Of a stretch of 47,629 nucleotides of DNA, positions 34,421 through 42,217 are shown piece after piece (position 1 is the stretch's first letter; each line of letters starts with the position of its first letter). Below the pieces are notes generated by a model that ran no database searches, was not told where the DNA came from, and was given only the letters and a program-made list of their open reading frames with translations. This stretch comes from a virus. The stretch covers positions 1-47,629 of IMG/VR virus record IMGVR_UViG_3300028133_000281. One strand, 5' to 3'. Made by a program: the position numbers and the translations under genes.

Positions 34421-34798
34421 TTAAACCTCTAGCTCTTCTTGGAAATATTCTACGTATAGACTGTCTGGGTCCAAAAACGGTAAAATTGTGAGCTGTACAT
34501 CTGCTCTGATCGTGTGTTCTAACACGGATAAAAAAACATCGCCTAGCTCTACTCTAGGGTCTTTGGACACAATACGTTTAATTTCGTCTTCTACTTCTGC
34601 AACAACAAAATCGTCTAACGGATTCATGATCATGTCGTGAATAGTAGTTCCGTAATTAGGTCTCATTACACGCTCCCCTTTACGGGTCAACAGCTCGTTA
34701 ACAATGTCTGTTTTAATAAGCTCTGCATCGGTCAGTGTATAGGGTGCTCTGACTTTACCTTTAGTACTAAACCCAGTGTAAATTCTATTTTGTTCCAT
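34421..34798 (-). CDS. 25: Baseplate wedge protein gp25
   Basis: This 125-residue protein has the gp25/GPW lysozyme-like baseplate fold. Key conserved segments are LLTRKGERVMRPNYGTTIHD (residues 37-56) and PLDDFVVAEVEDEIKRIVSK (about 60-79). The RGER..P.FG block is the family hallmark, although the fold has no lysozyme activity. Length is close to T4 gp25 (132). gp25 sits at the core of each wedge with gp6 and gp53. It is the first gene of the long minus-strand structural operon and lies 1 base before gp6. A late promoter box lies directly upstream; only 5 bases separate the 8-mer from the ATG, and no ribosome site fits between them. Confidence 0.96.
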   Translation of the reverse strand: MEQNRIYTGFSTKGKVRAPYTLTDAELIKTDIVNELLTRKGERVMRPNYGTTIHDMIMNPLDDFVVAEVEDEIKRIVSKDPRVELGDVFLSVLEHTIRADVQLTILPFLDPDSLYVEYFQEELEV

Positions 34799-34803
34799 AC
34801 TAG

Positions 34804-34835
34804 TATTTATCCACGAGTGTTAAAACATGTTTTAA
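34804..34835 (-). promoter_or_regulatory. T4-like late promoter with perfect palindromic box (gp25)
   Basis: On the minus strand GATAAATA (34804-34811) is preceded, after an 8-bp spacer, by the perfect 16-bp palindrome TTAAAACATGTTTTAA (34820-34835). The 8-mer ends 5 bases before the gp25 ATG. This is the clearest copy of the bipartite element and should drive gp25, gp6 and the giant gene. Confidence 0.8.
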
Positions 34836-34864
34836 TATGCATGATAAAACAGCCAAAAAAAGAC

Positions 34865-34893
34865 TTGACTTTGTGCCTGTTTCCATACATAAT
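34865..34893 (+). promoter_or_regulatory. Sigma70-type promoter for the plus-strand cassette
   Basis: A -35 box TTGACT (34865-34870) and a -10 box CATAAT (34888-34893) are separated by 17 bp. It faces the three-gene cassette and stands back to back with the gp25 late promoter, so host polymerase and the late form would read outward in opposite directions. Confidence 0.72.
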
Positions 34894-34948
34894 AGTACAG
34901 TGTAGACAAACTTAATTTCTTTCATTCACTAATAAAAGGTTACACGAA

Positions 34949-35218
34949 ATGAAACATGTCTTGCAACGATTTGACAGCATTATTGCAAAAATGCATAGAG
35001 TAAATGCTCAAATTGCTGAAGGGAACACAACGAACACTGGCTTCGGCCCGCGGTTCATTAAATTGATGCATCAATCAGGGAGACGTATAGAGTCTATCGG
35101 CATCTACGATTATCATACCAAAAAATATGTTCTTTTTGATATGGTTAATATGGTAGGTTCCAAGAACTTGCCTAAAGAATTAAAGCAAATGGACTCCATG
35201 CTTAATGTAAATGGATAA
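34949..35218 (+). CDS. Hypothetical protein, first gene of antisense cassette
   Basis: This 89-residue protein starts MKHVLQRFDSIIAKMHRVNA and opens with an amphipathic helix. It then carries FGPRFIKLMHQSGRRIESIG and IYDYHTKKYVLFDMVNMVG, two strand-like segments that read as a small alpha/beta unit. It is basic overall, with no Cys and no recognised motif. AAGG precedes the ATG at a normal distance, about 56 bases after the sigma70-type -10 box. Its stop overlaps the start of the hydrolase gene by 8 bases, so both are likely co-translated. An early takeover or regulatory role fits the promoter type, but nothing in the sequence proves it. Confidence 0.75.
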   Translation: MKHVLQRFDSIIAKMHRVNAQIAEGNTTNTGFGPRFIKLMHQSGRRIESIGIYDYHTKKYVLFDMVNMVGSKNLPKELKQMDSMLNVNG

Positions 35219-35840
35219 TGCCTGCAACCTAGTATTCATACACGGTAGCGGACAAAGTTCTATAAGCTGGAATTTTTATAATGTTTTTTTGCCGGAGTAT
35301 AGATCATTGCACATCGAATATGATGTGCGTGATGATATTTTTCTAGTAAAAAACAGAATACAAGACCAAATACTAAAGTTTGAATCTAATCAACCTATAA
35401 CTATTATTGCGCACAGTTACGGATGTCTTATCTCTGCGTTATTAGTAGATTCTTTGCCTAATCTTAAATGCTTTATTGCATTAAGTCCCCCATGGGGCGG
35501 CAGTCAAACTGCACGGTGGCTTAGCAAAGCATTTAGGTCAAATTCGTTATTCAAAAATACAACACCTAACAGTGCTGTTTTAGAACAAATCAACAAAATA
35601 GAAACACATATACCCGTACATAATATAATCACAACGGGCGGGGCTAATCCACTAGCGGGACTAGGCGAGGAATCTGCTAATGATGGCATGGTAACTGTTA
35701 AAAGTCAAGAAAAGTGCCCTGGCACATTTCATAATCAACAGCACAAACGATTCGGTTTAAGTCACAGCGAGATTTTATTATCATTTGATGCAGTAGAACA
35801 TATAGCACACATCCTAGAAGGAAAAAATCATGACAACTAA
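35211..35840 (+). CDS. Alpha/beta hydrolase, lipase/esterase-like
   Basis: This 209-residue protein shows a full alpha/beta-hydrolase plan. The first strand ends in HG at residues 11-12 (oxyanion region). The nucleophile elbow is AHSYG at 67-71 with Ser69. After strand 6 comes LSPPWGGSQTARWL. The acid is probably Asp158 in NDGMVTVKS, and the base is His185 in GLSHSEI. The order and the 'NDGMVTV...SH' pair are typical of small lipases and PGAP1-type esterases. The elbow is A-X-S-X-G rather than G-X-S-X-G, which occurs in some active lipases. No signal peptide is visible, so it would act in the cytoplasm unless released at lysis. Substrate is unknown; lipid or thioester are candidates. It overlaps both neighbours and is read from the sigma70-type promoter at 34865. 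Confidence 0.85.
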   Translation: MDNACNLVFIHGSGQSSISWNFYNVFLPEYRSLHIEYDVRDDIFLVKNRIQDQILKFESNQPITIIAHSYGCLISALLVDSLPNLKCFIALSPPWGGSQTARWLSKAFRSNSLFKNTTPNSAVLEQINKIETHIPVHNIITTGGANPLAGLGEESANDGMVTVKSQEKCPGTFHNQQHKRFGLSHSEILLSFDAVEHIAHILEGKNHDN

Positions 35841-36027
35841 CGTTGTAGAGGGATCGCACACACATTTAGAGAGTATGCGCAAAGAACTTGCTGATTTACT
35901 TAAAGCTAATAATGCATTAAGGGATCGAATTATTGCACTTGAAACAGCAGTAAGAGAAGAACAAGAAGCAAAATATCGTGCGTATGTTAGAATTGCAGAT
36001 TTGACGAAATTAACTAATCAGGTGTAA
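35830..36027 (+). CDS. Small coiled-coil protein
   Basis: This 65-residue protein starts MTTNVVEGSHTHLESMRKEL. From residue 12 to the end it is one heptad-patterned helix (LADLLKANNALRDRIIALET, then AVREEQEAKYRAYVRI), so a dimeric coiled coil is likely. Its start overlaps the hydrolase stop. Its final 10 bases overlap, tail to tail, the end of the gp5-like gene on the other strand. No terminator separates the converging transcripts, so transcription from the two strands would collide here. Function is unknown. Confidence 0.75.
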   Translation: MTTNVVEGSHTHLESMRKELADLLKANNALRDRIIALETAVREEQEAKYRAYVRIADLTKLTNQV

Positions 36028-38720
36028 AAGGAATAATCCTGCAACTGTACTTCTTTTAAAGCCCAGCTACTAGCCTGCATGAGCCATAGATTGTCTGTAC
36101 CATCAGGTAGAACAAACAACCTTGCTTCAGCTTTTCGACGATAGCTCCATATAGGATCTATTATGCCGAGATTCGACACACTCCATCTTTGAATTTCTGT
36201 TGGTACAGCTGACATATTGCCGGATTGTATAGCACCTAAGACACCGGATCTTAACCAGTTACTGTATCCTATTCCATGACCGAAGCTGACTATAGACATG
36301 AAATGTTGGTTTGAAAGGCCCGGTGAACGTTTTAAACTTTTAGAGATATACTGTCTTGCATTGTTCAAGTCTGCTTCCAGTAATAATGTTCCTTGTTGCT
36401 CAGTCATTGTTCTATCTAACTCGTACATAGTGACTTGACGGCCGAGGTCTTGAACATCGCTTAGTTGCCAGCCGTTGCCTTCGGTGTTACGTGTTGCTCC
36501 CATAGCAGTAAGTTCTGAGTATCGGCGGTCTTTCACTAACCTACTTGCCTGGTCAACTGTCACCACACTACCTGTCGCTGTTCTAAACGGTAGCTCTGCA
36601 GTTGGCTTTACTACTATTGGCCCTGCATGCGTTTCTCCTGCAACATAACTTCCTGGGTTACCTTGTATCACTACATTTCTGTCTAGCTCTACTGGAGATA
36701 AAAAATGGTTTTTTCCAACAACATGGCCGACTAGTTGATTTGCCGGAGTGACATCTTGTTCTTCGCTGTTATCGAACCCTCTGTTACCCCAGTCTCGCAT
36801 CTTACTCATAGCCTGTACCGGTGAGCCAACTGATGTTTTTACAGGAGTATTTACTATTATGCCTGATTGCATTTGTGCCGTTTGTGCCATTTTGTCGGCC
36901 ATAGCTTGATTTGCAGGATCGCCTAATTCTGCAGCTGACTTTAATACAGTGGGCTTAATATTAAAACCTTGTGGCGGTTGTACAGGACCAAACAGCGCAG
37001 TAGTTCCTGTGGGTAGTGTCTGCCCGGGTGGCTGTAGGTTTGCTCTGCTGCCGTTTGGTAATTGATATGCAACTGGTTGTATCAGCCCCACAGTGTCACC
37101 TGGTCTTCCAACTTCTGGTTGTACAGGCGGTTGTGTATCACTTCCTATTGATTGTGGCTCTAAATTAGCTATTGCGGAATCATTATTACTGTCCTGGTCT
37201 ATAGCCAAAGCATTTCCTTGCTTTTTAGTTTCTATAATATGTCCGTACCAAGGCTCTCTAGTAGTCAATTCAGTACATATAGAGACAAGTTGCGTAAGAT
37301 CGCCAGGGCGTTGGCCGTCTGTAGGGAATGGGTTGGTTGAGCCTGACACAGCATCTTCGTCATATTCAAATTCAGGTACAGCATTTGGCGGCTCTTGAAA
37401 CGCAAATGTTTCTAGAAAATCTACAGCATCAGGCATTGTTGCTTGTTCAGCTGACCCACCGTCATTCAAGTGAACCGTGGATCCTAATACATTGTTTCTG
37501 CCACCTGCTTGTGAATTTACGGCTCCGCCAGCTTTAAAATTCATTGATGCTGCTGATGTTATAAACGTGCTTTCACTGGAAGTTAAATTCATACTAACTG
37601 CGGTAGCCATTCTCATAGGCCCAGTTGCGTATAAATCTATCGGGCCTTCGTCCTGTACATCAACATTATAGCCGCCACCACCAGTTTTGTTGTTAATTAT
37701 GCCACTAGACTGAATATTAATTTGTCCGTTTGTATCACCAGCAAGTGCCAGGTTACCAGCGTTAACATTGACAGCAACCTGCGCATCAATGTTAACGTTA
37801 CTGTCTGACTTCAAATTAATATCGCCCCGGGCTCTTACTGTATATGTTTTGTCGGAATACAGATTTATGTCACCGGCCGCATTAATTTCTGCCCATGCTG
37901 TCCCTCGGTGATTTATAACATACAATAATTCGTGCGTGTCATCCATTAAGATTTGAGCGCCGCCGCCTGTGCGTAATCTAATATGTCTTTGGTCCAAGTT
38001 ATCATCCATCACAAAACTATGACCGCCCATTCTATTAGTGCCGTCTACTTTTGCTGTCCCTGGAGATAATTTATCCGGACCAGGAGTTAATATACCAAAA
38101 ACTTCGCTGGGAGATTCTCTACGTGCGCTGGATGTTGTTAGTCCTCTAATAGGATCTAAAATTAGTCCTTGGTTAAGTACAGGTAACGTTGTATTAGGGT
38201 GCAAAGGTCGTGTAGTGGTATAGCCATGGTTGGGATTATTTACCCGACGATTTATTTCCGCCGCTGGAGCTGGTATAGTCGCTCCGGGAACAGACGTGGC
38301 CGCATTGCCCGGGACCATAAATTGTAATTGGTCAGGAAATAAACAAGACACGATAATAGGAAATTTCTTTTTACCGTCTGCAAAAGCTACTAAAACAAAA
38401 TTGCCTGGATCTGGTGGAACCATCCACATGCCGTAGCTCTTTTGTGTGTGGGAGAACTGATCTGTATTTTCTCCAATCTTTGCACTAGGCGTACTTCCTG
38501 CAAATGGACTCGTCCAGTATGCGTAGTAATAACCCGACGGATCGTCCCTATCTTTGCCGAGCATAGGAATATACACAGGAATCCTGCCGCTGTGTGTCGA
38601 GTCTTTCGGGCGTACAATGACTTCACCAATATAGATACCGAAGTCTAGATCTGCAGAACCTCGAAGTTTGTCCCGGGTATTTGTTTTTGAAAGCCTAGAA
38701 CTGTTAGGTGTATATGACAT
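36018..38720 (-). CDS. 5: Baseplate central spike/hub protein, gp5-like, with displaced lysozyme-like lobe
   Basis: T4 gp5 makes the central spike that pierces the envelope and carries a lysozyme. Here residues about 25-130 form the OB-fold start (YIGEVIVRPKDSTHSGRIPV, then WMVPPDPGNFVLVAFADGKK). Residues about 240-400 are the VgrG-like spike (HIRLRTGGGAQILMDDTHEL, then repeated DINLKSDSNVNIDA-type strands). Residues about 770-865 match the C-terminal lobe of GH24 lysozymes: MTEQQGTLLLEADLNNARQY, FMSIVSFGHGIG, then YRRKAEARLF. In T4 the lysozyme lies between OB fold and spike; here it lies after the spike. I could not find the Glu-Asp-Thr catalytic lobe before it, so activity is doubtful. Between are low-complexity Pro/Gln-rich linkers. 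It starts directly after the hub gene stop (TAAATG). Length is 900 against 575 in T4. Confidence 0.88.
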   Translation of the reverse strand: MSYTPNSSRLSKTNTRDKLRGSADLDFGIYIGEVIVRPKDSTHSGRIPVYIPMLGKDRDDPSGYYYAYWTSPFAGSTPSAKIGENTDQFSHTQKSYGMWMVPPDPGNFVLVAFADGKKKFPIIVSCLFPDQLQFMVPGNAATSVPGATIPAPAAEINRRVNNPNHGYTTTRPLHPNTTLPVLNQGLILDPIRGLTTSSARRESPSEVFGILTPGPDKLSPGTAKVDGTNRMGGHSFVMDDNLDQRHIRLRTGGGAQILMDDTHELLYVINHRGTAWAEINAAGDINLYSDKTYTVRARGDINLKSDSNVNIDAQVAVNVNAGNLALAGDTNGQINIQSSGIINNKTGGGGYNVDVQDEGPIDLYATGPMRMATAVSMNLTSSESTFITSAASMNFKAGGAVNSQAGGRNNVLGSTVHLNDGGSAEQATMPDAVDFLETFAFQEPPNAVPEFEYDEDAVSGSTNPFPTDGQRPGDLTQLVSICTELTTREPWYGHIIETKKQGNALAIDQDSNNDSAIANLEPQSIGSDTQPPVQPEVGRPGDTVGLIQPVAYQLPNGSRANLQPPGQTLPTGTTALFGPVQPPQGFNIKPTVLKSAAELGDPANQAMADKMAQTAQMQSGIIVNTPVKTSVGSPVQAMSKMRDWGNRGFDNSEEQDVTPANQLVGHVVGKNHFLSPVELDRNVVIQGNPGSYVAGETHAGPIVVKPTAELPFRTATGSVVTVDQASRLVKDRRYSELTAMGATRNTEGNGWQLSDVQDLGRQVTMYELDRTMTEQQGTLLLEADLNNARQYISKSLKRSPGLSNQHFMSIVSFGHGIGYSNWLRSGVLGAIQSGNMSAVPTEIQRWSVSNLGIIDPIWSYRRKAEARLFVLPDGTDNLWLMQASSWALKEVQLQDYSFYT

Positions 38721-41081
38721 TTAAGGTGTTGTCCCAGTTGGTGGTGTATATTTTGATAAACTCAGCGATGTTAATTTGGGAGACTTGTCCATGTCAACAC
38801 TGAACATGCCTCCGGAAAAAGATACTGTGTAAGATATTATGGAATATATGCCGCTTATAAAATAGCTTGTTCCGACTCTTGCCATATATCCTGTGTTAAA
38901 ATCTTCGTCTTCTACGTCCGGGTCAATAACACGCGGAGTTTGCATAGTAAACAAATAATAGTTATCTGACTTCTCTCTCACAATATACTCAGACGTGGAC
39001 TCGTCTTCCATGTCTGCGGCTGGCAAATCGTTATTGTCCTTTTCTCCTGCCTTATAAGGCTTACCCAAATACCAAGGATCTCCCCGAATACCTAAATTTA
39101 AATCTATGAGGATGTCTGCATGGTTTGCATTATTATACATGTATCCAAATAAAGTAGCTTTATACGAGCCGTCTTCAGTACTTGCTCCTTGGTTTACTAC
39201 ATGTGTACCGTATTCTATGCTAGGTCTAGGATTTGTATCTGCTGGGTCTGTTGTTGCAGCCGTGGCTAACGCCTTCCATGCTGCTCTATTGTTTCCTGCT
39301 TGTACTACTTCGCCAATAACTGTGTCGGAACCTCCTAGGGTGTCGAGCAAATCTGCAGCATATGTAAATCCGCTTGGTTCAGGTTTATATGGAATTGCTC
39401 CGGGTGCCGTAGTTGATGATGTAGTCGAATTATCTGCAGGTGCTGTGTTATAAAATCCTAACGGGTCTTGGCCTCTGTTGTTAAGGTATACTACTTGTGC
39501 TGCAACTTGCTGTCGTCTGCTTTCGTCTGCTGCAACACTAGCAATCCATGCATTGTCTTTGCCCAAACGTTGTGCTAGTGGTCTTAAAGACGCACCGCCA
39601 TTTTGTTCAATGTCGTTGGCTATTGCGTTAACCTGTTTTTTGTCTAATGCTGAACTTATTTCTGCGTTTTGTGTTGTCCCTGACGAATCATGGTTACTTT
39701 TAATATCGGGTGTTATAGGGTTAGCGTTAGTACTGACACTACCCATACTTCCGCCGGACGGGGCCATTAATAATTGTGCATTTTTGTATTTAATGTCTAC
39801 TTTTAATATCTGATCATTCAGTCCTGTAAACAAATAATGGTATGCTTTTTTAACACCAATTTCTTTAATACGAGTTTGCACGGCTGTTTCGTCTAAGTCA
39901 AACTCCTTTTGGCTAACGGCATTCTTTTCATCTGCTGTTTTGTATATAACAGGTTTCCATGTAACTGTTTTGGAATATTTGTTTCTTCGGGAATCGTATT
40001 CACCATATTCCACAGAGCTTTCCAAGCTGTACCACATAGTGAATGTCTCATTTAGATTCAGTCCAGACTCGTCGATTTGCGGATCTTCGAATACTTTCTT
40101 CCGAGATGCTTTATCTAAGAAACTATTACTCATTGCAAATATTGTTGTGAATATCTGCTGCATGGTTGTTTTTTCAGTAAAGTTAACAGTAGTAATTCCT
40201 GAAAACGATTTGTCAGCTGTGATGCCTCCGTCCAAACTCGTAGGATCGTCTTCTAATAATTTTTCAAATTCTTCTCTAGTAGTTACACCCGCCTGCTCTG
40301 CGTTAAGTAACCTATTAATTTGTTCAGCATTTTCTTTTGCTTGGTACGCTAACGACATGTCGCCTAACTTTGTTTCTACATCTGTCATGTCAAATTTAAT
40401 TACATCATGATTTTCTTCTTCGTGTAGATTGTCATCTCTGTATTGCGCAAGTTTAGATTCTAGATCCGTTACATACTCTAATATTGTTTTCCCTCTTAAA
40501 GACATATCTTTAGGGATTTTAAAATATTCGTCTGTATGGGAATTTGTTGATCCAACACTACAACCGAAATCATAACGGCTGCCGACATCATCTATAGCTA
40601 TTTCGACAGTGTTTACTTGCAATTGGTAAACAAACGGCCCAGCGGCTGTGACTGGTACGCCCTTAGTGTCCGGATCATCTATACTTGATTCGTAGCCTTG
40701 AAAAACAATTTCTAAAAATAAGGGGACATCTGCGTATAAATTATGTCCTGTTGTAACACGAGCAGACATTATCTGATCTAACAAATCTGCTGCGCTTGGT
40801 TGTATCAACGTAAAATCTGCTCTAACACTTGTGCCTAGACCTCGTTGATTCATAACAAAATTCATAGAAAGGTCATCTATCTGAACACCCGTAACACTAG
40901 TTTGGGCTATCACAACTGTCTCATTTGGCGGGGCTTTCTTTTCACCATTTTTCCAGTACTGGAAAGGTATCATATAAAGTTTAAGATTGTAGCTTACGTT
41001 GTCGAATTCATCTAATATATTAGGAGCAACGTTGCCACCAAGTATAGGATCGAAGTAGTTGCTGTCGTTTGCTGTTGTCAT
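38721..41081 (-). CDS. Probable baseplate hub protein (gp27-like by position)
   Basis: This 786-residue protein lies directly upstream of gp5, where a partner for the spike is expected. The N terminus has YNLKLYMIPFQYWKNGEKKA, then SVTGVQIDDLSMNFVMNQRG, a beta-rich start like that of hub rings. Around residues 420-450 the phrase KAYHYLFTGLNDQILKVDIK followed by YKNAQLLMAPSGG occurs in tail hub proteins of marine T4-like phages. A helical, charged stretch lies at about 225-290 (EEENHDVIKF to TREEFEKLLEDD). The C-terminal part has ADILIDLNLGIRGDPWYLGK and ends in strands. T4 gp27 has only 391 residues, so if equivalent this is an expanded form. Equivalence is inferred from place and general character; structural prediction would settle it. 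Confidence 0.65.
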   Translation of the reverse strand: MTTANDSNYFDPILGGNVAPNILDEFDNVSYNLKLYMIPFQYWKNGEKKAPPNETVVIAQTSVTGVQIDDLSMNFVMNQRGLGTSVRADFTLIQPSAADLLDQIMSARVTTGHNLYADVPLFLEIVFQGYESSIDDPDTKGVPVTAAGPFVYQLQVNTVEIAIDDVGSRYDFGCSVGSTNSHTDEYFKIPKDMSLRGKTILEYVTDLESKLAQYRDDNLHEEENHDVIKFDMTDVETKLGDMSLAYQAKENAEQINRLLNAEQAGVTTREEFEKLLEDDPTSLDGGITADKSFSGITTVNFTEKTTMQQIFTTIFAMSNSFLDKASRKKVFEDPQIDESGLNLNETFTMWYSLESSVEYGEYDSRRNKYSKTVTWKPVIYKTADEKNAVSQKEFDLDETAVQTRIKEIGVKKAYHYLFTGLNDQILKVDIKYKNAQLLMAPSGGSMGSVSTNANPITPDIKSNHDSSGTTQNAEISSALDKKQVNAIANDIEQNGGASLRPLAQRLGKDNAWIASVAADESRRQQVAAQVVYLNNRGQDPLGFYNTAPADNSTTSSTTAPGAIPYKPEPSGFTYAADLLDTLGGSDTVIGEVVQAGNNRAAWKALATAATTDPADTNPRPSIEYGTHVVNQGASTEDGSYKATLFGYMYNNANHADILIDLNLGIRGDPWYLGKPYKAGEKDNNDLPAADMEDESTSEYIVREKSDNYYLFTMQTPRVIDPDVEDEDFNTGYMARVGTSYFISGIYSIISYTVSFSGGMFSVDMDKSPKLTSLSLSKYTPPTGTTP

Positions 41082-41084
41082 GTG

Positions 41085-41384
41085 TTACCTGATCACTGTG
41101 TTAATTGTTTGTTGTGTGGGTAAAAATATTGTTTTACCTGCTGTAAAATCCTCTAACGGGTCTATAAGTAAATCTGGGTTTCTCAAAGCAAATACCCACC
41201 ACAGTTGTACACTGCCATAAAGTTTAGATGCTAGTAAATCCGGTCTGTTTTCATATCTTGCTTCTATTTCGTAAACAGTATCTCCCATACTCTTAGGTAT
41301 CTTGGGCAGATTATTTACGTCTAGATACAACCCACGCAGTTTTGCATTCTTTAAAAAGCTCTGATCGGAGTGTATATTAGCCAC
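41085..41384 (-). CDS. 53: Baseplate wedge protein gp53
   Basis: This 99-residue protein carries the gp53 core: YENRPDLLASKLYGSVQLWW (about residues 44-63), then VFALRNPDLLIDPLEDFTAG and KTIFLPTQQ. The 'YG...LWW.....N...DP......G..I.LP' pattern is the LysM-like part of gp53 that clamps gp25/gp6 wedges. It is half the T4 length (196), as in other marine relatives. The start is GTG at 41382-41384, with an AGAGGATT site about 14 bases away. It follows the gp48 gene by 2 bases. Confidence 0.92.
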   Translation of the reverse strand: MANIHSDQSFLKNAKLRGLYLDVNNLPKIPKSMGDTVYEIEARYENRPDLLASKLYGSVQLWWVFALRNPDLLIDPLEDFTAGKTIFLPTQQTINTVIR

Positions 41385-41386
41385 TG

Positions 41387-42076
41387 TTAAATAAATCCTC
41401 TATTGTAGTCCTTTCCGCTTGTAAATGCGTCTAGGTCAAAGCGTTTCCTTAGCTTCTTATATGTATATTGAGGGGCCATGTCTATCATAATTTCTGTTTC
41501 AGTTGGCATGTATGTAGTAGTCTTTTTGGCGCCTGAGCCGACTTCGACTGGCACATAATCCACGCTGTCTGGTAAATTAAAACTATAGCTTCTTATAATT
41601 ACAGGAACTTTATTAAATCCAAACTGTCCCAAATATTCAAATAACATTACTGGAGGTGGTGTGCCGTAGTTACCAGCTTCAACTGCACTGTCGCCATAGT
41701 ATGACTTAGTTACACTACGCAGGAAGTGGAATACTGCTAACAAATATTGCGCTTCTTCTTGCGTATTAGCAGTCCATTTTCCCTGTACAGGAATAACAGC
41801 TGGTTTAGAATTTAAGTAAGTGTAAAACGGATAATTAGACCCGTGTTGAGCAGCTTCGTTATAGTCTACTGAACTCTGTAAGAACAAGTTAGGTGTATAA
41901 GGAAACACTATACCGCCCCTATCTTTTAACGGCTGTAGTATACTTCCGTTACCAGACGACATACCGTAAGCAAAGTCTTCGCCGCCTCTCTTCGGGCGTA
42001 TCCGAGCTCGCCAGTCCACCTTGGGTGCTGGCACTGTATCTTGCAAATCTATAAATTTTCCGCCTGCTGTAGTCAT
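41387..42076 (-). CDS. 48: Baseplate tail-tube cap protein gp48-like
   Basis: This 229-residue protein is counted from the ATG at 42074-42076. An in-frame ATG 42 bases upstream would put the late element inside the gene and is rejected, while AGGAG sits properly before the chosen start. Diagnostic segments are GGIVFPYTPNLFLQSSVDYN (about residues 59-78), a NYPFYTYLNSKPAVIPVQGK block, EEAQYLLAVFHFLRSVTKSY and PPPVMLFEYLGQFGFNKVPV. Together they match the gp48/gp54 type tube-initiator proteins that cap the baseplate and start tube assembly. T4 gp48 has 364 residues, so this is a shorter form. It is the first gene of the gp48-gp53-hub-gp5 operon and has a bipartite late promoter. gp54 cannot be excluded as the better name. 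Confidence 0.82.
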   Translation of the reverse strand: MTTAGGKFIDLQDTVPAPKVDWRARIRPKRGGEDFAYGMSSGNGSILQPLKDRGGIVFPYTPNLFLQSSVDYNEAAQHGSNYPFYTYLNSKPAVIPVQGKWTANTQEEAQYLLAVFHFLRSVTKSYYGDSAVEAGNYGTPPPVMLFEYLGQFGFNKVPVIIRSYSFNLPDSVDYVPVEVGSGAKKTTTYMPTETEIMIDMAPQYTYKKLRKRFDLDAFTSGKDYNRGFI

Positions 42077-42093
42077 AATTACTCTCCTAAAAG

Positions 42094-42125
42094 TATTTAT
42101 CTGAATAAATAAAAACATACTTTAA
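42094..42125 (-). promoter_or_regulatory. T4-like late promoter with upstream palindromic box (gp48)
   Basis: GATAAATA (42094-42101, minus strand) is preceded after 8 bp by TTAAAGTATGTTTTTA (42110-42125), a near-palindrome aligned with the gp25 box. Unlike gp25 there are 17 bases to the ATG, including AGGAG. The 8-mer also forms an inverted repeat with ATAAATA on the other strand. Confidence 0.75.
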
Positions 42126-42148
42126 TTCTCAAGTATGCAAAAAATTTA

Positions 42149-42177
42149 TTGACTATTCATGTAAATTTGTGTATACT
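42149..42177 (+). promoter_or_regulatory. Strong sigma70-type promoter for gp55-gp47-gp46 operon
   Basis: TTGACT (42149-42154) and TATACT (42172-42177) are separated by 17 bp, close to consensus in both boxes. It lies 40 bases before the gp55 ATG, back to back with the gp48 late promoter. The late sigma factor would thus be made early by host polymerase. Confidence 0.85.
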
Positions 42178-42217
42178 AGTGTGCGATATAAACGAATCAT
42201 AGTTTTGAGGAGAACAA

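Noticed and set aside
42077-42118. Upstream start of gp48 at 42118
   Set aside because: It would put the late promoter inside the gene and lacks a ribosome site, while ATG 42076 has AGGAG and gives the expected N terminus.
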